DNA of 64,000 nt, from positions 496,001 to 560,000 of the forward strand of contig CBDFIW010000002.1 of assembly GCA_965248255.1 (NCBI GenBank), written 5' to 3'. Under the pieces are notes generated by a model, which was not told where the DNA came from, searched no databases, and worked only from the letters and a program-made list of their open reading frames with translations. This DNA comes from JAKZVK01 sp965248255. GTDB lineage: Bacteria > Acidobacteriota > Terriglobia > Bryobacterales > UBA6623. Positions 44,982 to 53,531 of this stretch are shown here, piece by piece; within the stretch, counting starts at the first letter, position 1; every line of letters begins with the position of its first letter. The translations under genes were made by a program, and so were the position numbers.

Positions 44982-47012
44982 TTAGTGGTTCAGGCCCTCC
45001 GACGGACAGCCCAGCAGGCCGAACTCAACCGAACTGATGGTGGTCCCCTTGCTCAGGCCGGTCACGCCCACGTGCAGCCGGCGGCAGTCGATCAGGCGGT
45101 CGCCGTCCGCGTCAAACTGCAGCACCAGCGCTAAGTAGCCCTGCGCCAGCGTCGGGATCCCTGCCCCGCCGTCCGTGATGAACGCATACCCGTGCGCATA
45201 CTGAAACTCGCACATGATCACCAGGAACCCTTGGAAGTCCGGCGTCGGGTCGATGTTCCACACCGGATTCCCCGCCGACAGCGTGAACGTCATCTGTTCC
45301 CCGCCCTCGACGATCGTCGACGTCGCCGTGTCCGGCATCCCTCCGTCGTCGCCCACCTGCCCGATGTAGTGCACCATGCACTGTCCTCGTTGCTTCGGCG
45401 TCCCCTTCCAATCGTACGATGTGTTCGACACCGCAATCCCGGTGTCAAACCCGAAACGATTGGTCACAAACGGGACAGCAACGTCGTCGCGCACCGTACC
45501 ACTGACACGAACGTGGCCGGATCTCCGCCGACGTCCACAAACCGTGGCCTCGGAGCATCGACGCTCGCCACCCCCACGTCACTCAAAGGCGCGAACCGCG
45601 CATCCATCTGGCCCGACCCCACGAACGGCTTGTCTTCGCTCGTGTCCGTCTCCCAGTGGATGTCGACATGAACCCAGATCTCCTGCGGTACGAACGGATC
45701 CCCTTCCTTTAACTCGTACACCACGAATCCGTTGCCGTCCGAGTCCAGATCCACATCGGTGCCGCCGCCGCTCGGAGCGACCGCACCTCCCGCGCCGTTC
45801 TCATCCGTCCCCGACACGATCTCTAGACACAGATCACCGCCACCCTGCGAGACCGGACACGACGACAGCGCACTGCCGTCCTGATCCACGACGTCCCACA
45901 CCTCCAGCGTCACCCCCATCGGGATGTTAAAGAAGCGCAGGATGAAGCGTGTCGCTTGCGACGCCCCGCCCCCTGTCGCCGCCACCGACTGCGGCGGCGC
46001 GAACGGACTGTTAAACGTCAACTTCGGATAGCGTTCTCCGTCGCGTTGGAGGCATTCACAAACGAGGGCGCGCCCAGCGTCCTGAACGCCGCCGCAAACC
46101 CTTCCTGTAAGTGAACGTTGAATGTGCCCCAGAAGTCCTCGCACTGCAGCCCCGTGATCCCGTCGTCGTATGTCACGATCAGGCCCTGCAGGATGATGCC
46201 TACCGCCCCTTGGTTGGTCTGCACCGAGATCGACGCAAACGCCGTCACCCCCAAGGTCGCGATGATCGTCCCGCCGGCTCCCAGCGCCGCCGCGTTCCCG
46301 CGTACGTTGGTGAACCGCGCCGTCGACGTCAGATCAAAGCAGGACTCGCTGCTGGTTTGGTTGAAGAAGTCGTCGCACAACGGCGTCCCATCGATTGCCA
46401 AGGTCGATGGCAGGGTCGCTGCCACCGGCCTCGTACATTGGCCGAAGTTCGGGTAGCAGTTCGCCGCCCCCGGCACCGGGAACTGAACCCCGTTCCACGT
46501 CAGCGTCGACGGCCCCGTCAGCAGCCCCTCGTGCGGACACGGATAGCGGATGTCGGGAAGGTTAAACGGTGGCGAGCCGAACAACGGTCCGCAGGGCTCC
46601 CCGGGACCCGCCAACTCCGACGTGTCCAGCGCCTCGAAGCTGTTGTTGTCGTTGACGGTCATGATCGCATCGGTGTGATTATCCACCGGGTCGTCATCGA
46701 CCAGACCGTTGGTTACCGCCGTGTTCAGCGTCAGATTGACGTTCATCTGAATGTACTGCACCAGGTTCTGCTGCACCGGCGGAACGTTGGGGTTGTACAC
46801 CCCGTCGTTGGTACAATCCAGCCGCGAGTCGCCGACGCGCGCGGACAGGTTCTCGGCCCGCAATATGTTGGGCACGAAGGTCGCGATGCAGGTCAGGCGT
46901 CCCAGCGGCTGCACCGCAAAGTTGATAAACTGGGCGTCTGCCACGCCCGTGTTCGCCAGCGCCAGCAGCACCACCGCCAGCCCTAATGAGATCTTTTTTT
47001 TGTCGCTGCCAT
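44982..47012 (-). pseudogene. Large exported protein of unknown function, coding frame changed three times
   Basis: A strong start at ATG 47012 (AAGGAGAGTGAG before it) opens MAATKK and then meets an A8 run (T8 at 46994-47001). With nine A the frame would continue as a signal peptide (KISLGLAVVLLALANTGVADA) to the open frame QFINFAVQPLGRLTC. Further changes are needed near 46035 (NATEN to GERYPKLTFNSPFAPP) and near 45490 (ATFVSV to VRDDVAVPFVTNRFGF). The full protein of about 670 residues is rich in Asp, Asn and Gly with scattered Cys and looks extracellular. I recognise no domain. It ends just before a strong terminator. Three changes point to either decay or sequence error. Confidence 0.6.
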
Positions 47013-47399
47013 CTCACTCTCCTTTTTCTCTTTCTCTCCACAAGAAGCTTGGGTCAGCACGGCCCCCTTGCCGACAGGGATCCCGCTCCGACACCGCGGC
47101 TCAATTCCCGTAAGACTTCCGACTCGACTGCAAGGCAAGCTAGAAAGCCCCACACCAGCGGCGGCTCTTCGTGGACGCCACAGGACCACCCGACAGCGCC
47201 CCACAACCAACCGCTGCATCAGGGGGTCCTCGGGGGACCCGCCTGAATGGGTAGATTAGCAGATCGACGGCTTTGAACACAACCGGTGATTTCCAAGAGT
47301 GATTTCCAAGAGCTTTATGCGGCTTTGGGTGCTACAATTCTGGCACCCTCGTGGGCATTGGGGAGACTGTGCAGACGCCGGTAGGAGAGGAGACAACCC
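47013..47399. other. Spacer with a 13-bp tandem repeat
   Basis: Between two divergent genes. I see no gene. GTGATTTCCAAGA is repeated twice in tandem (47286-47298 and 47299-47311), and could be a site for a DNA-binding protein or a chance duplication. Promoters for both genes are expected here but no clear boxes stand out. Confidence 0.5.
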
Positions 47400-48575
47400 G
47401 TGGATCGACGGCTTTTCTTAATGGCGAGTAGCAACGCCGCCTTGGCGGCGAGTCCCGCCGATCAGATGCGAGTTGCTCTGATCGGCAGCGGCGGTCGCGG
47501 CCGTAGCGTCATGGGCCGCTTCAGAAGGCATACCGACATCACAATCGCCGGTGTATGCGATGTCTACGAGCCCAACCTCGAGCGCGGTCTTGCTGACGCA
47601 GGCGGCGGCGCCCGAGCCTACCGCAACTACGCGCAGTTGCTCGACAACAAGGAGATCGACGTAGTCATCATCGCCAGCCCCGAACACTGGCACCATCGCA
47701 TGCTGCTCGATGCGATCGCCGCGGGCAAGGATGTCTACATAGAAAAGCCGCTTTGCCACACGCCGGAAGAAGGCGCCGAGATGGTCCAGGCAGTGCGGGC
47801 CTCGGACCGCATTGTGCAGGTCGGTATGCAGCGCCGCAGCCATGGTCTTTACCACCAAGCCCGGGACCTGCGCCGCCGGGGCGTGCTCGGGGCCGTGCGC
47901 ATGGTCCGCACCTACTGGCTCAACACCGGGCTCACGCCCCCCAAGCGCAAGTTCGAAGGACCTCTCGACTGGGAGCAGTGGCAGGGACCGGCGAAGACTC
48001 GTGTCCCCAAAGACCCCGCGATCTTCTTTGATTGGCGGACGCGATCTGATTATGCCGGGGGCATCGTCATCGACCAAGGCGCGCACATTTTCGACTCGAT
48101 TCACATGATCATGGACGCCGGGTATCCGACTGCCGTGAACGCCTCCGCGGGCAGAGTGCACAAGCCCGGCGCCGATACGCCCGAGTCCGTCGTGGTCGCG
48201 GCCGAGTATCCAGAAGACTTCGTGGCGGTCTTCACCATCAACTACGCGGCCATGCGCTATACCAAGGGGCTCGACCAGCTCAATGCCTACGACGGCGATC
48301 TCGCTCGCATGGACCTGGGCCGCGAGTTCTTGAAGATCTACCCCGGGGAGGATCCTCTGAAGCCGAGCCTAGAAGAAAACCAACCGGGCGGCTTCAGCCA
48401 AGCCACGACGGATCATGTCAACAACTTCATCGACGCAGTTCGCTCGCGCAAGCAGCCGTCCGCTCCGATCGAGATCGGTTTTCAGGCCGCGCTGATCCTG
48501 CAGTTGGGCAATCTCTCGCTTCAGCACGGCAAGCGCATCGGGTGGAACCCGCAGAAGATGACGGTCGAGATCTAG
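47400..48575 (+). CDS. Gfo/Idh/MocA-family oxidoreductase
   Basis: A 391-residue NAD(P)-dependent sugar dehydrogenase-like protein. A short hydrophobic start (MDRRLFLMASSNAALAA), perhaps a Tat-type export signal with paired Arg, is followed by the Rossmann motif RVALIGSGGRGRSVMGRF. The conserved VYIEKPLCHTPEEGAEM holds the catalytic Lys of the EKP motif, and the C-terminal half has DQGAHIFDSIHMIMDAG. The GTG at 47400 has AGGAGAGGAG upstream. Such exported oxidoreductases are abundant in Acidobacteriota and Planctomycetes; the sugar substrate is not known. Confidence 0.9.
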   Translation: MDRRLFLMASSNAALAASPADQMRVALIGSGGRGRSVMGRFRRHTDITIAGVCDVYEPNLERGLADAGGGARAYRNYAQLLDNKEIDVVIIASPEHWHHRMLLDAIAAGKDVYIEKPLCHTPEEGAEMVQAVRASDRIVQVGMQRRSHGLYHQARDLRRRGVLGAVRMVRTYWLNTGLTPPKRKFEGPLDWEQWQGPAKTRVPKDPAIFFDWRTRSDYAGGIVIDQGAHIFDSIHMIMDAGYPTAVNASAGRVHKPGADTPESVVVAAEYPEDFVAVFTINYAAMRYTKGLDQLNAYDGDLARMDLGREFLKIYPGEDPLKPSLEENQPGGFSQATTDHVNNFIDAVRSRKQPSAPIEIGFQAALILQLGNLSLQHGKRIGWNPQKMTVEI

Positions 48576-48590
48576 ACCCTGATCCGTCCG

Positions 48591-48605
48591 CAAGCTGCAA
48601 GCTTG
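48591..48605. repeat. Intergenic palindrome
   Basis: CAAGCT-GCA-AGCTTG between the oxidoreductase and the RidA-like gene. It has the same design as the other short palindromes listed. Confidence 0.6.
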
Positions 48606-48769
48606 ATGCCTGAGACATGTCGTACGGTTGTTCGTTCGCTCCCATCTCGTACCGCTGGGTTAGTTAAGATGTGGGGTTCCAGTTCCGGGCCGCTCGGTTG
48701 GCCGAAGGCTGGAGAGCCACGCGACGGCCGGTCCTTTCACTACTTGCGTCCTTGGAGGAATCGCTCATC

Positions 48770-49213
48770 ATGAAACGACCTGTTTTAATCCTTGCCTGCT
48801 TGCTTCTCGCTGCGCCGAGCATTGTCAGCGCGGAGAACAAGATCATCTATCCGCCGGAGTTCAAGAAGCACCGTCCGAACATGCCCTTCAGCCCCGGGGT
48901 TCAGGTAGGCCACGTGCTCTACGTTGCCGGCCAAACCGGCAGCGACTTGGCCACGGGGGAATATCCGCAGAAGTACGAGGACGAAGTCCACGCCACGTTC
49001 AAGCGGATCGGCATGATTCTCAAGGACGCCGGTTATGACTTCTCTGACGTAGTCGATGCCAAGGTCTACCTGACCGACATCAGCATGTTTCGCCGCATGA
49101 ACGCTGTCTACACGCAGTACTTCAAGAAAGATCGCCCCGTGCGCACAACCGTCGCGGTGGCCAGCCTCGTCGGCAAGGCACGAATCGAGATCACCGTCGT
49201 CGCCGCGAAGTAG
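48770..49213 (+). CDS. Exported RidA-family protein
   Basis: A 147-residue RidA/YjgF-type protein with an added signal peptide (LILACLLLAAPSIVSAEN). The domain shows PGVQVGHVLYVAGQTGSD, HATFKRIGMILKDAGYDFSD and VVDAKVYLTDISMFRRMNAV, with the Arg of DRPVRTTVAVASL expected at the imine-hydrolysing site. Cytosolic RidA deaminates reactive enamines and imines; exported members are little studied. The ATG at 48770 follows TTGGAGGAATC, which settles the start over an upstream open frame. Confidence 0.88.
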   Translation: MKRPVLILACLLLAAPSIVSAENKIIYPPEFKKHRPNMPFSPGVQVGHVLYVAGQTGSDLATGEYPQKYEDEVHATFKRIGMILKDAGYDFSDVVDAKVYLTDISMFRRMNAVYTQYFKKDRPVRTTVAVASLVGKARIEITVVAAK

Positions 49214-49254
49214 CTTCCGCCAAGGCGAATGTAGGGGGGCAAGCCGGCACCTTG

Positions 49255-50133
49255 CTAGCGAAATAGGTGCTCAAACCCTCGCGGCCGCAGGGGAGAGCTC
49301 TGCTCCCCGGACACGAGTGTCAGCCTCCGCGCGGCTCGAATGAACCCGATTGCAGTCAGAGGAATTCCCTGCCACTGGCGCGGGACGCGAGTCTTTGGCG
49401 AGACGGTGAAGAGCAGTTCGTACTCTTCGCCCCCGTGCAGCGCCTGCTCGGGGGCTGCTTCGGGAAAGCAGGGCACGCTTTCCGACCGGAGCTCGGCGCC
49501 GACCCCGGCTGCCTTAGCGATACGGCCGAGGTCTCTCGAAAGTCCGTCACTCAAGTCGATGGCGGAGGTAGCGCCAAGCCGCCGGCGCAGGAAGCGTCCC
49601 AAGGCGAGCCGGGGCTCCGGGAAAAGATGCCGTTCGATGGCGGGATCTTTCGCTTCGCGATTCTTTCCCTGGAGCCGCTCGAAGCCAAGCCAGGAACCGC
49701 CCAGCCGTCCAGACACGTAGATGATGTCGCCGGGTCTCGCTCCGGCCCTCGTCAGGGCCTTGCCTTTAGGGACTGACCCCACGAGCGTCACATGGGCGGC
49801 AAAGCGGTCGGCGCGTGACACGTCTCCACCCACGAGTGCCACACGGGACGAGCCGCTCAATCGAAACAGCCCTCGACAGAATCCGTCCATCCAGTCCCTC
49901 TCGGTAGCCCACGCAGGAAGACATAACGAAAGCAGAAAGTGGCGTGGCGTACCACCCATGGCGGCGATGTCGCTCAAGCCTCGAGCCAGGCTCTTGTGGC
50001 CCAAGGAATCGGGTGGGTGAAGGTGACGAAGAAAGTGTGTATTTTCAACGACTTGGTCGGTGGTGAGAAGTGTTTGCTCTCCGTGGCGAGGAGCCGTAAC
50101 CACGGCCGCATCGTCCCCGATAGCTAGACGCAC
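49255..50133 (-). CDS. thiL: Thiamine-monophosphate kinase
   Basis: A PurM-like kinase that makes thiamine diphosphate from thiamine monophosphate with ATP. Motifs are AIGDDAAVV, the TDQVVENTHFLRHLHPPDSL region, GHKSLARGLSDIAAMGGTPR, VALVGGDVSRAD and the C-terminal SAIDLSDGLSRDLGRIAKAA, then HGGEEYELLFTV. The start is a problem: similarity (LDEYKLIERLRRR) extends about 20 codons above the GTG at 50133 with no ATG, GTG or TTG, so the true start may be the CTG at 50196 or another rare codon. The gene is divergent from the M23 peptidase. Confidence 0.9.
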   Translation of the reverse strand: MRLAIGDDAAVVTAPRHGEQTLLTTDQVVENTHFLRHLHPPDSLGHKSLARGLSDIAAMGGTPRHFLLSLCLPAWATERDWMDGFCRGLFRLSGSSRVALVGGDVSRADRFAAHVTLVGSVPKGKALTRAGARPGDIIYVSGRLGGSWLGFERLQGKNREAKDPAIERHLFPEPRLALGRFLRRRLGATSAIDLSDGLSRDLGRIAKAAGVGAELRSESVPCFPEAAPEQALHGGEEYELLFTVSPKTRVPRQWQGIPLTAIGFIRAARRLTLVSGEQSSPLRPRGFEHLFR

Positions 50134-50359
50134 CGTGGCGTCGAGCTGCTTGGCGGCCCGGCGGCGTAGCCGTTCGATCAGCTTGTATTCGTCCAGGGTG
50201 ATTGGCCTCCGGGCCGTGGGACGCGCCCGACAGTTCTTCGCAAGGGTCTTGACACGCTCAAGATAACTTGGTAGCTTGCTTAAGTTGTTCCGTCTGCGGT
50301 ACGGTCCTTCTGCTTAGGCTGGAACTGCGGTACAAAGCCGCCCGCAAGGCTGGTGTTCC

Positions 50360-51265
50360 GTGTCCCAACCCGGCTCTTCACGAAAAAACTATCTTATTCT
50401 AGTCGTGGCTCATTCTGTCCACGGTCGCATCCGGCGGGTGAACATACCCCACTACGCCATCCACCTGGCCTTGAGCTTCGCTCTGTTCGGACTGATCGTG
50501 GCTGTCGGACTAGTGTCAAGTTACGCCCGCATGTTTCTCAAGGTGACCGATTACAACGACCTGCGCGAAGAGAAGCAGGCCCTCCTTGAACAGAACGAAG
50601 ACCTGAAGAAGACGGTCGAGGAACGCAACACCCAGATTGCGTCGCTCGGCGAGCTGGCTACGGAGGTTTCCATCGCTTATGGCATCAAGCGGCCCGAAGC
50701 GGAGCGGGGCGAGGTTGTGTCCCAGGTCGGCGCCGGCGCGTTTGCTTTCGACAACTTCGTGGACCGCTACTACTTCCTGCAGAAGGTCCGCCTGTCTCCG
50801 GAGGGAGGCGGTTCGCTGTTGTCCTGGCTTGAAAACACAACACCGTCGCTTTGGCCGGTGCGTGGGGCACTGAGTTCCGCGTTCGGGAGACGACGGGATC
50901 CTCTCTCGGGAGAGGGCGCTTTCCATACCGGTGTCGACCTGCGGGCACGGCACGGGACGCCTGTCGTTGCCGCGGCGGACGGCGTCGTTCTCCGCAGCGG
51001 GTGGGAAAGCCAGTATGGCAAGTCGGTCGTTCTCAACCACGGCCGGAATCAGCTCAGTACGCGCTACACACATATGTCTCGACTCTATGCCCGGCCCGGC
51101 CAGGTAGTGCGACGCGGGGAAGTGATCGGGCAGGTGGGGAGCACGGGCAAGGTTACTTCTTCACACCTCCATTACGAAGTTCGATACCGCGGCACCGCGG
51201 TCAACCCTTACAAGTACCTCAAGAACGCCGGTTCAGAAACCGCTACCTTCCAGTTGACCGACTGA
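50360..51265 (+). CDS. M23-family metallopeptidase with coiled coil
   Basis: A 301-residue envelope protein. One membrane helix (AIHLALSFALFGLIVAVGLV) anchors a coiled coil (DYNDLREEKQALLEQNEDLK) and then a LytM/M23 domain with GAFHTGVDLRARHGTPVVAA, YGKSVVLNHGRNQLSTRYTH and the HLHYEVRYRGTAVNP zinc ligands. It probably cuts or binds peptidoglycan in growth or division. The zinc His residues look intact, so it may be an active endopeptidase. The start is the GTG at 50360. Confidence 0.92.
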   Translation: MSQPGSSRKNYLILVVAHSVHGRIRRVNIPHYAIHLALSFALFGLIVAVGLVSSYARMFLKVTDYNDLREEKQALLEQNEDLKKTVEERNTQIASLGELATEVSIAYGIKRPEAERGEVVSQVGAGAFAFDNFVDRYYFLQKVRLSPEGGGSLLSWLENTTPSLWPVRGALSSAFGRRRDPLSGEGAFHTGVDLRARHGTPVVAAADGVVLRSGWESQYGKSVVLNHGRNQLSTRYTHMSRLYARPGQVVRRGEVIGQVGSTGKVTSSHLHYEVRYRGTAVNPYKYLKNAGSETATFQLTD

Positions 51266-51312
51266 CCGACGGGGCGGCATCAGGGCCCTTGATGAGGGCC
51301 TTGAACGCTCTT

Positions 51313-52263
51313 TCACAGCACGGGGTCCAGGCTCCATATCGCTGCAACGACCGCCTCTGTCTGCGCGAACTCGCCCGAGCGCAGCACCTGGCCCCACTGG
51401 CTCGGAGTGTCCCTGCGGCCTGCGTCGGCAGCGGCCGCCCCCAGGCGGCTGAGAGCGAAAAGCAGCTCGCTGAGTTCAGCCGCTTTCTCCGTACTCGACG
51501 AATGCGCTTCGAGCCGCAGGCTAAACGATCCCGGGGTGTCTTCCTGCTCCACCGAAAGGTAGGCCCTGTCGGCGTTCTGCAACGCCCTCGCGAAGAAGGT
51601 GAGGTTGAGGGTCCCCGGCGGCAGGGCCTTCGAAATGTCTTCAATCCGCGAAGGCTCCAACGCGCACCACAACAGGGCCCCATCAAGGACTTGCGACCGC
51701 AGCAAAGGTGCCAGATCGCGCGCGTCTTCGTTGTTGTCATCCGCAAAGCTCGCGTCCTCCGGCGTCGCGGCATACGACACCGAGAGCAGGTCCCGGTCGA
51801 GCATCGCTAGGACAAGTTCGCGACTCGGGTTTCCGGCCTTGAACCGACAGATCTCTTGCGCCCCGGACGCCTGGCAAGCACCACCATGTTCGATGACATA
51901 GGTTCGAACCTGACTCTGCGAAATCCTGCCGTGCACGACTGCGCGAGCGTAGTCACCGCTCATCGACAAGGCCAAGCTGTCCGCTGCAGGTCCGTCCAGA
52001 AAGCCCACATCTCCAAACATTGCGCGGTAGGCACCCAGCGGCCCCCCCTCCGACCCGAGCAGCAACTCCAGAGAAGGAGCGTCGCGAAGCCCCTCGAGGT
52101 CCACGTACAGGTAGAGAACCTGGGCCGAGGGCAGAGATCGAAACAGTCGAGTCAGCGAATCGGGAAAAACACGCCACCAACCGACATACTCCAGAAGGAA
52201 CAACGCGGCAACCAACGTCACCCACCAGCGAGCTAATAACAGCCTCACCCTCTCCCAACGCAC
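51313..52263 (-). CDS. Membrane-anchored protein of unknown function
   Basis: About 316 residues. One membrane helix near the start (WWVTLVAALFLLEYVGWW) is followed by a large soluble domain with no motif I recognise; stretches include VLYLYVDLEGLRDAPSLELL and ALNLTFF-like beta patterns. The start is a choice between GTG 52263 and GTG 52248. An open frame upstream to 52497 crosses the divergent phosphoesterase gene and is unlikely. The M23 peptidase is convergent with it. The domain has the look of an outer surface or periplasmic sensor, but that is only an impression. Confidence 0.6.
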   Translation of the reverse strand: MRWERVRLLLARWWVTLVAALFLLEYVGWWRVFPDSLTRLFRSLPSAQVLYLYVDLEGLRDAPSLELLLGSEGGPLGAYRAMFGDVGFLDGPAADSLALSMSGDYARAVVHGRISQSQVRTYVIEHGGACQASGAQEICRFKAGNPSRELVLAMLDRDLLSVSYAATPEDASFADDNNEDARDLAPLLRSQVLDGALLWCALEPSRIEDISKALPPGTLNLTFFARALQNADRAYLSVEQEDTPGSFSLRLEAHSSSTEKAAELSELLFALSRLGAAAADAGRRDTPSQWGQVLRSGEFAQTEAVVAAIWSLDPVL

Positions 52264-52353
52264 GCGTCCAGTATAGGCCGTGGGCGAGTTTGGTCGGTCG
52301 CGGCCACGGACACCGGGACGAAATCGAAACCCATGGGATGCTAGAATCCGCGT

Positions 52354-53257
52354 ATGCCCAGACTGCATCGCGGTTGGGTGATTCATCTGGCACTGGCGGC
52401 CATCTTTGCCGTCATCGGCCTGCGTGCTCTCCAAGAGCCCAAGAACGACTTTCGCTTCGCCATCCTCGGCGACCGGACCGGCGGCGCCCAGCCGCAAAAT
52501 CTACGGCCGTGTATGGCGCGAAATCGATCTCTTCCATCCCGAGTTTGTCGTCAATGTAGGCGACACGATCCAAGGGAGGGAAGACAGCCTCGCCGACTCC
52601 CAATGGATGGAGCTACGCCCGGTCTGGGCGCGCTACAGCCACTACCCGCTGTACTTTACCCCGGGTAACCATGACGTTTGGTCCGACTTTTCTCGTCAGC
52701 TTTATGAGAAGGAGTCTCGCCGCACGTCGTACTACAGCTTCAACTATCAGGACGCGCACTTCACCGTACTCGACACCAGCATCCCGAGGGAGCTGACCGC
52801 CGACCAGCTCGAGTTCCTGGAGAAGGATCTCGAAGCCAACAAGGACCGTGATCCCAAGTTCGTCATCTTCCACCACCCGTTCTGGCTTTCGCTCGTTGCC
52901 GAGGGCGCCACGGACTTTCCGCTGCATCGGCTGGCGAAGAAGTACGGCGTGGACCACATCATCAGCGGCCACGGCCACACGTTCGTGCGTATCGCGCATG
53001 ACGGCATCCCCTACATGGAAGTGGGCAGCTCGGGCGGCACTATGGCGAAGGGACTGTTGCGCGGCGAAGGATTCCAGGACGGCCGCTTCTATCACTGGGT
53101 CTGGGCGCACGTGAAGGGTTCCCGCGTGCACTTCACCGTGAAAGAGATCGACGGCCCCCTGGGCGAGGGCCGCGTGTTTCGCGCCGAGGACTGGAATCGC
53201 AACGGTCCGACTTTCAACGCGGGTGACCCGGCCCTCACCGGCCGGCCGGAAACGTGA
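52354..53257 (+). pseudogene. Calcineurin-like metallophosphoesterase with apparent frameshift
   Basis: A secreted or membrane-anchored phosphoesterase. The first frame (ATG 52354) has a hydrophobic anchor (WVIHLALAAIFAVIGLRAL) and DFRFAILGDRTGG, the first metal motif. Near 52500, at CCGCAAAATC, the frame must shift to continue KIYGRVWREIDLFHPEF, then VVNVGDTIQG, YFTPGNHDVW, VIFHHPFW and IISGHGHTFVR, all canonical metal and catalytic motifs. One indel joins both pieces, so the gene is either freshly damaged or mis-sequenced. It is divergent from the unknown membrane-anchored gene. Confidence 0.8.
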
Positions 53258-53279
53258 TCGCCGCTGCGTCAATACCGGA

Positions 53280-53471
53280 CTACTTCAGAGGCTCTTCCTT
53301 CTTGCCGATGGGAGAACCGCAGCCCGTGCAGACGTAGTCGAAGGTTTCCTTGTCGAGCAACACGAGCAAGAGGCGCTTTCGGACCGGCATGGCCCGCTTG
53401 CACTTCTGGCAGTAGACCTGGCTCGCTTCCAGGTCTTCGAAATCTCTTCCGTAGGGAGGATCGGGAGTCAC
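53280..53471 (-). CDS. Small zinc-ribbon protein
   Basis: A 63-residue protein with two CxxC pairs: VYCQKCKRAMPVRKRLL and VCTGCGSPIGKKEEP. It is a typical zinc ribbon, probably a DNA- or protein-binding accessory. No enzyme domain. It lies convergent with the phosphoesterase and 60 bp downstream of the CocE hydrolase on the same strand, possibly as a separate transcript. Confidence 0.75.
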   Translation of the reverse strand: MTPDPPYGRDFEDLEASQVYCQKCKRAMPVRKRLLLVLLDKETFDYVCTGCGSPIGKKEEPLK

Positions 53472-53531
53472 GTTTCGTTGCGGTGGGCGGCCTCAACCGC
53501 CATTCTAATGCACCGTGGCCACTCTCGCTCC

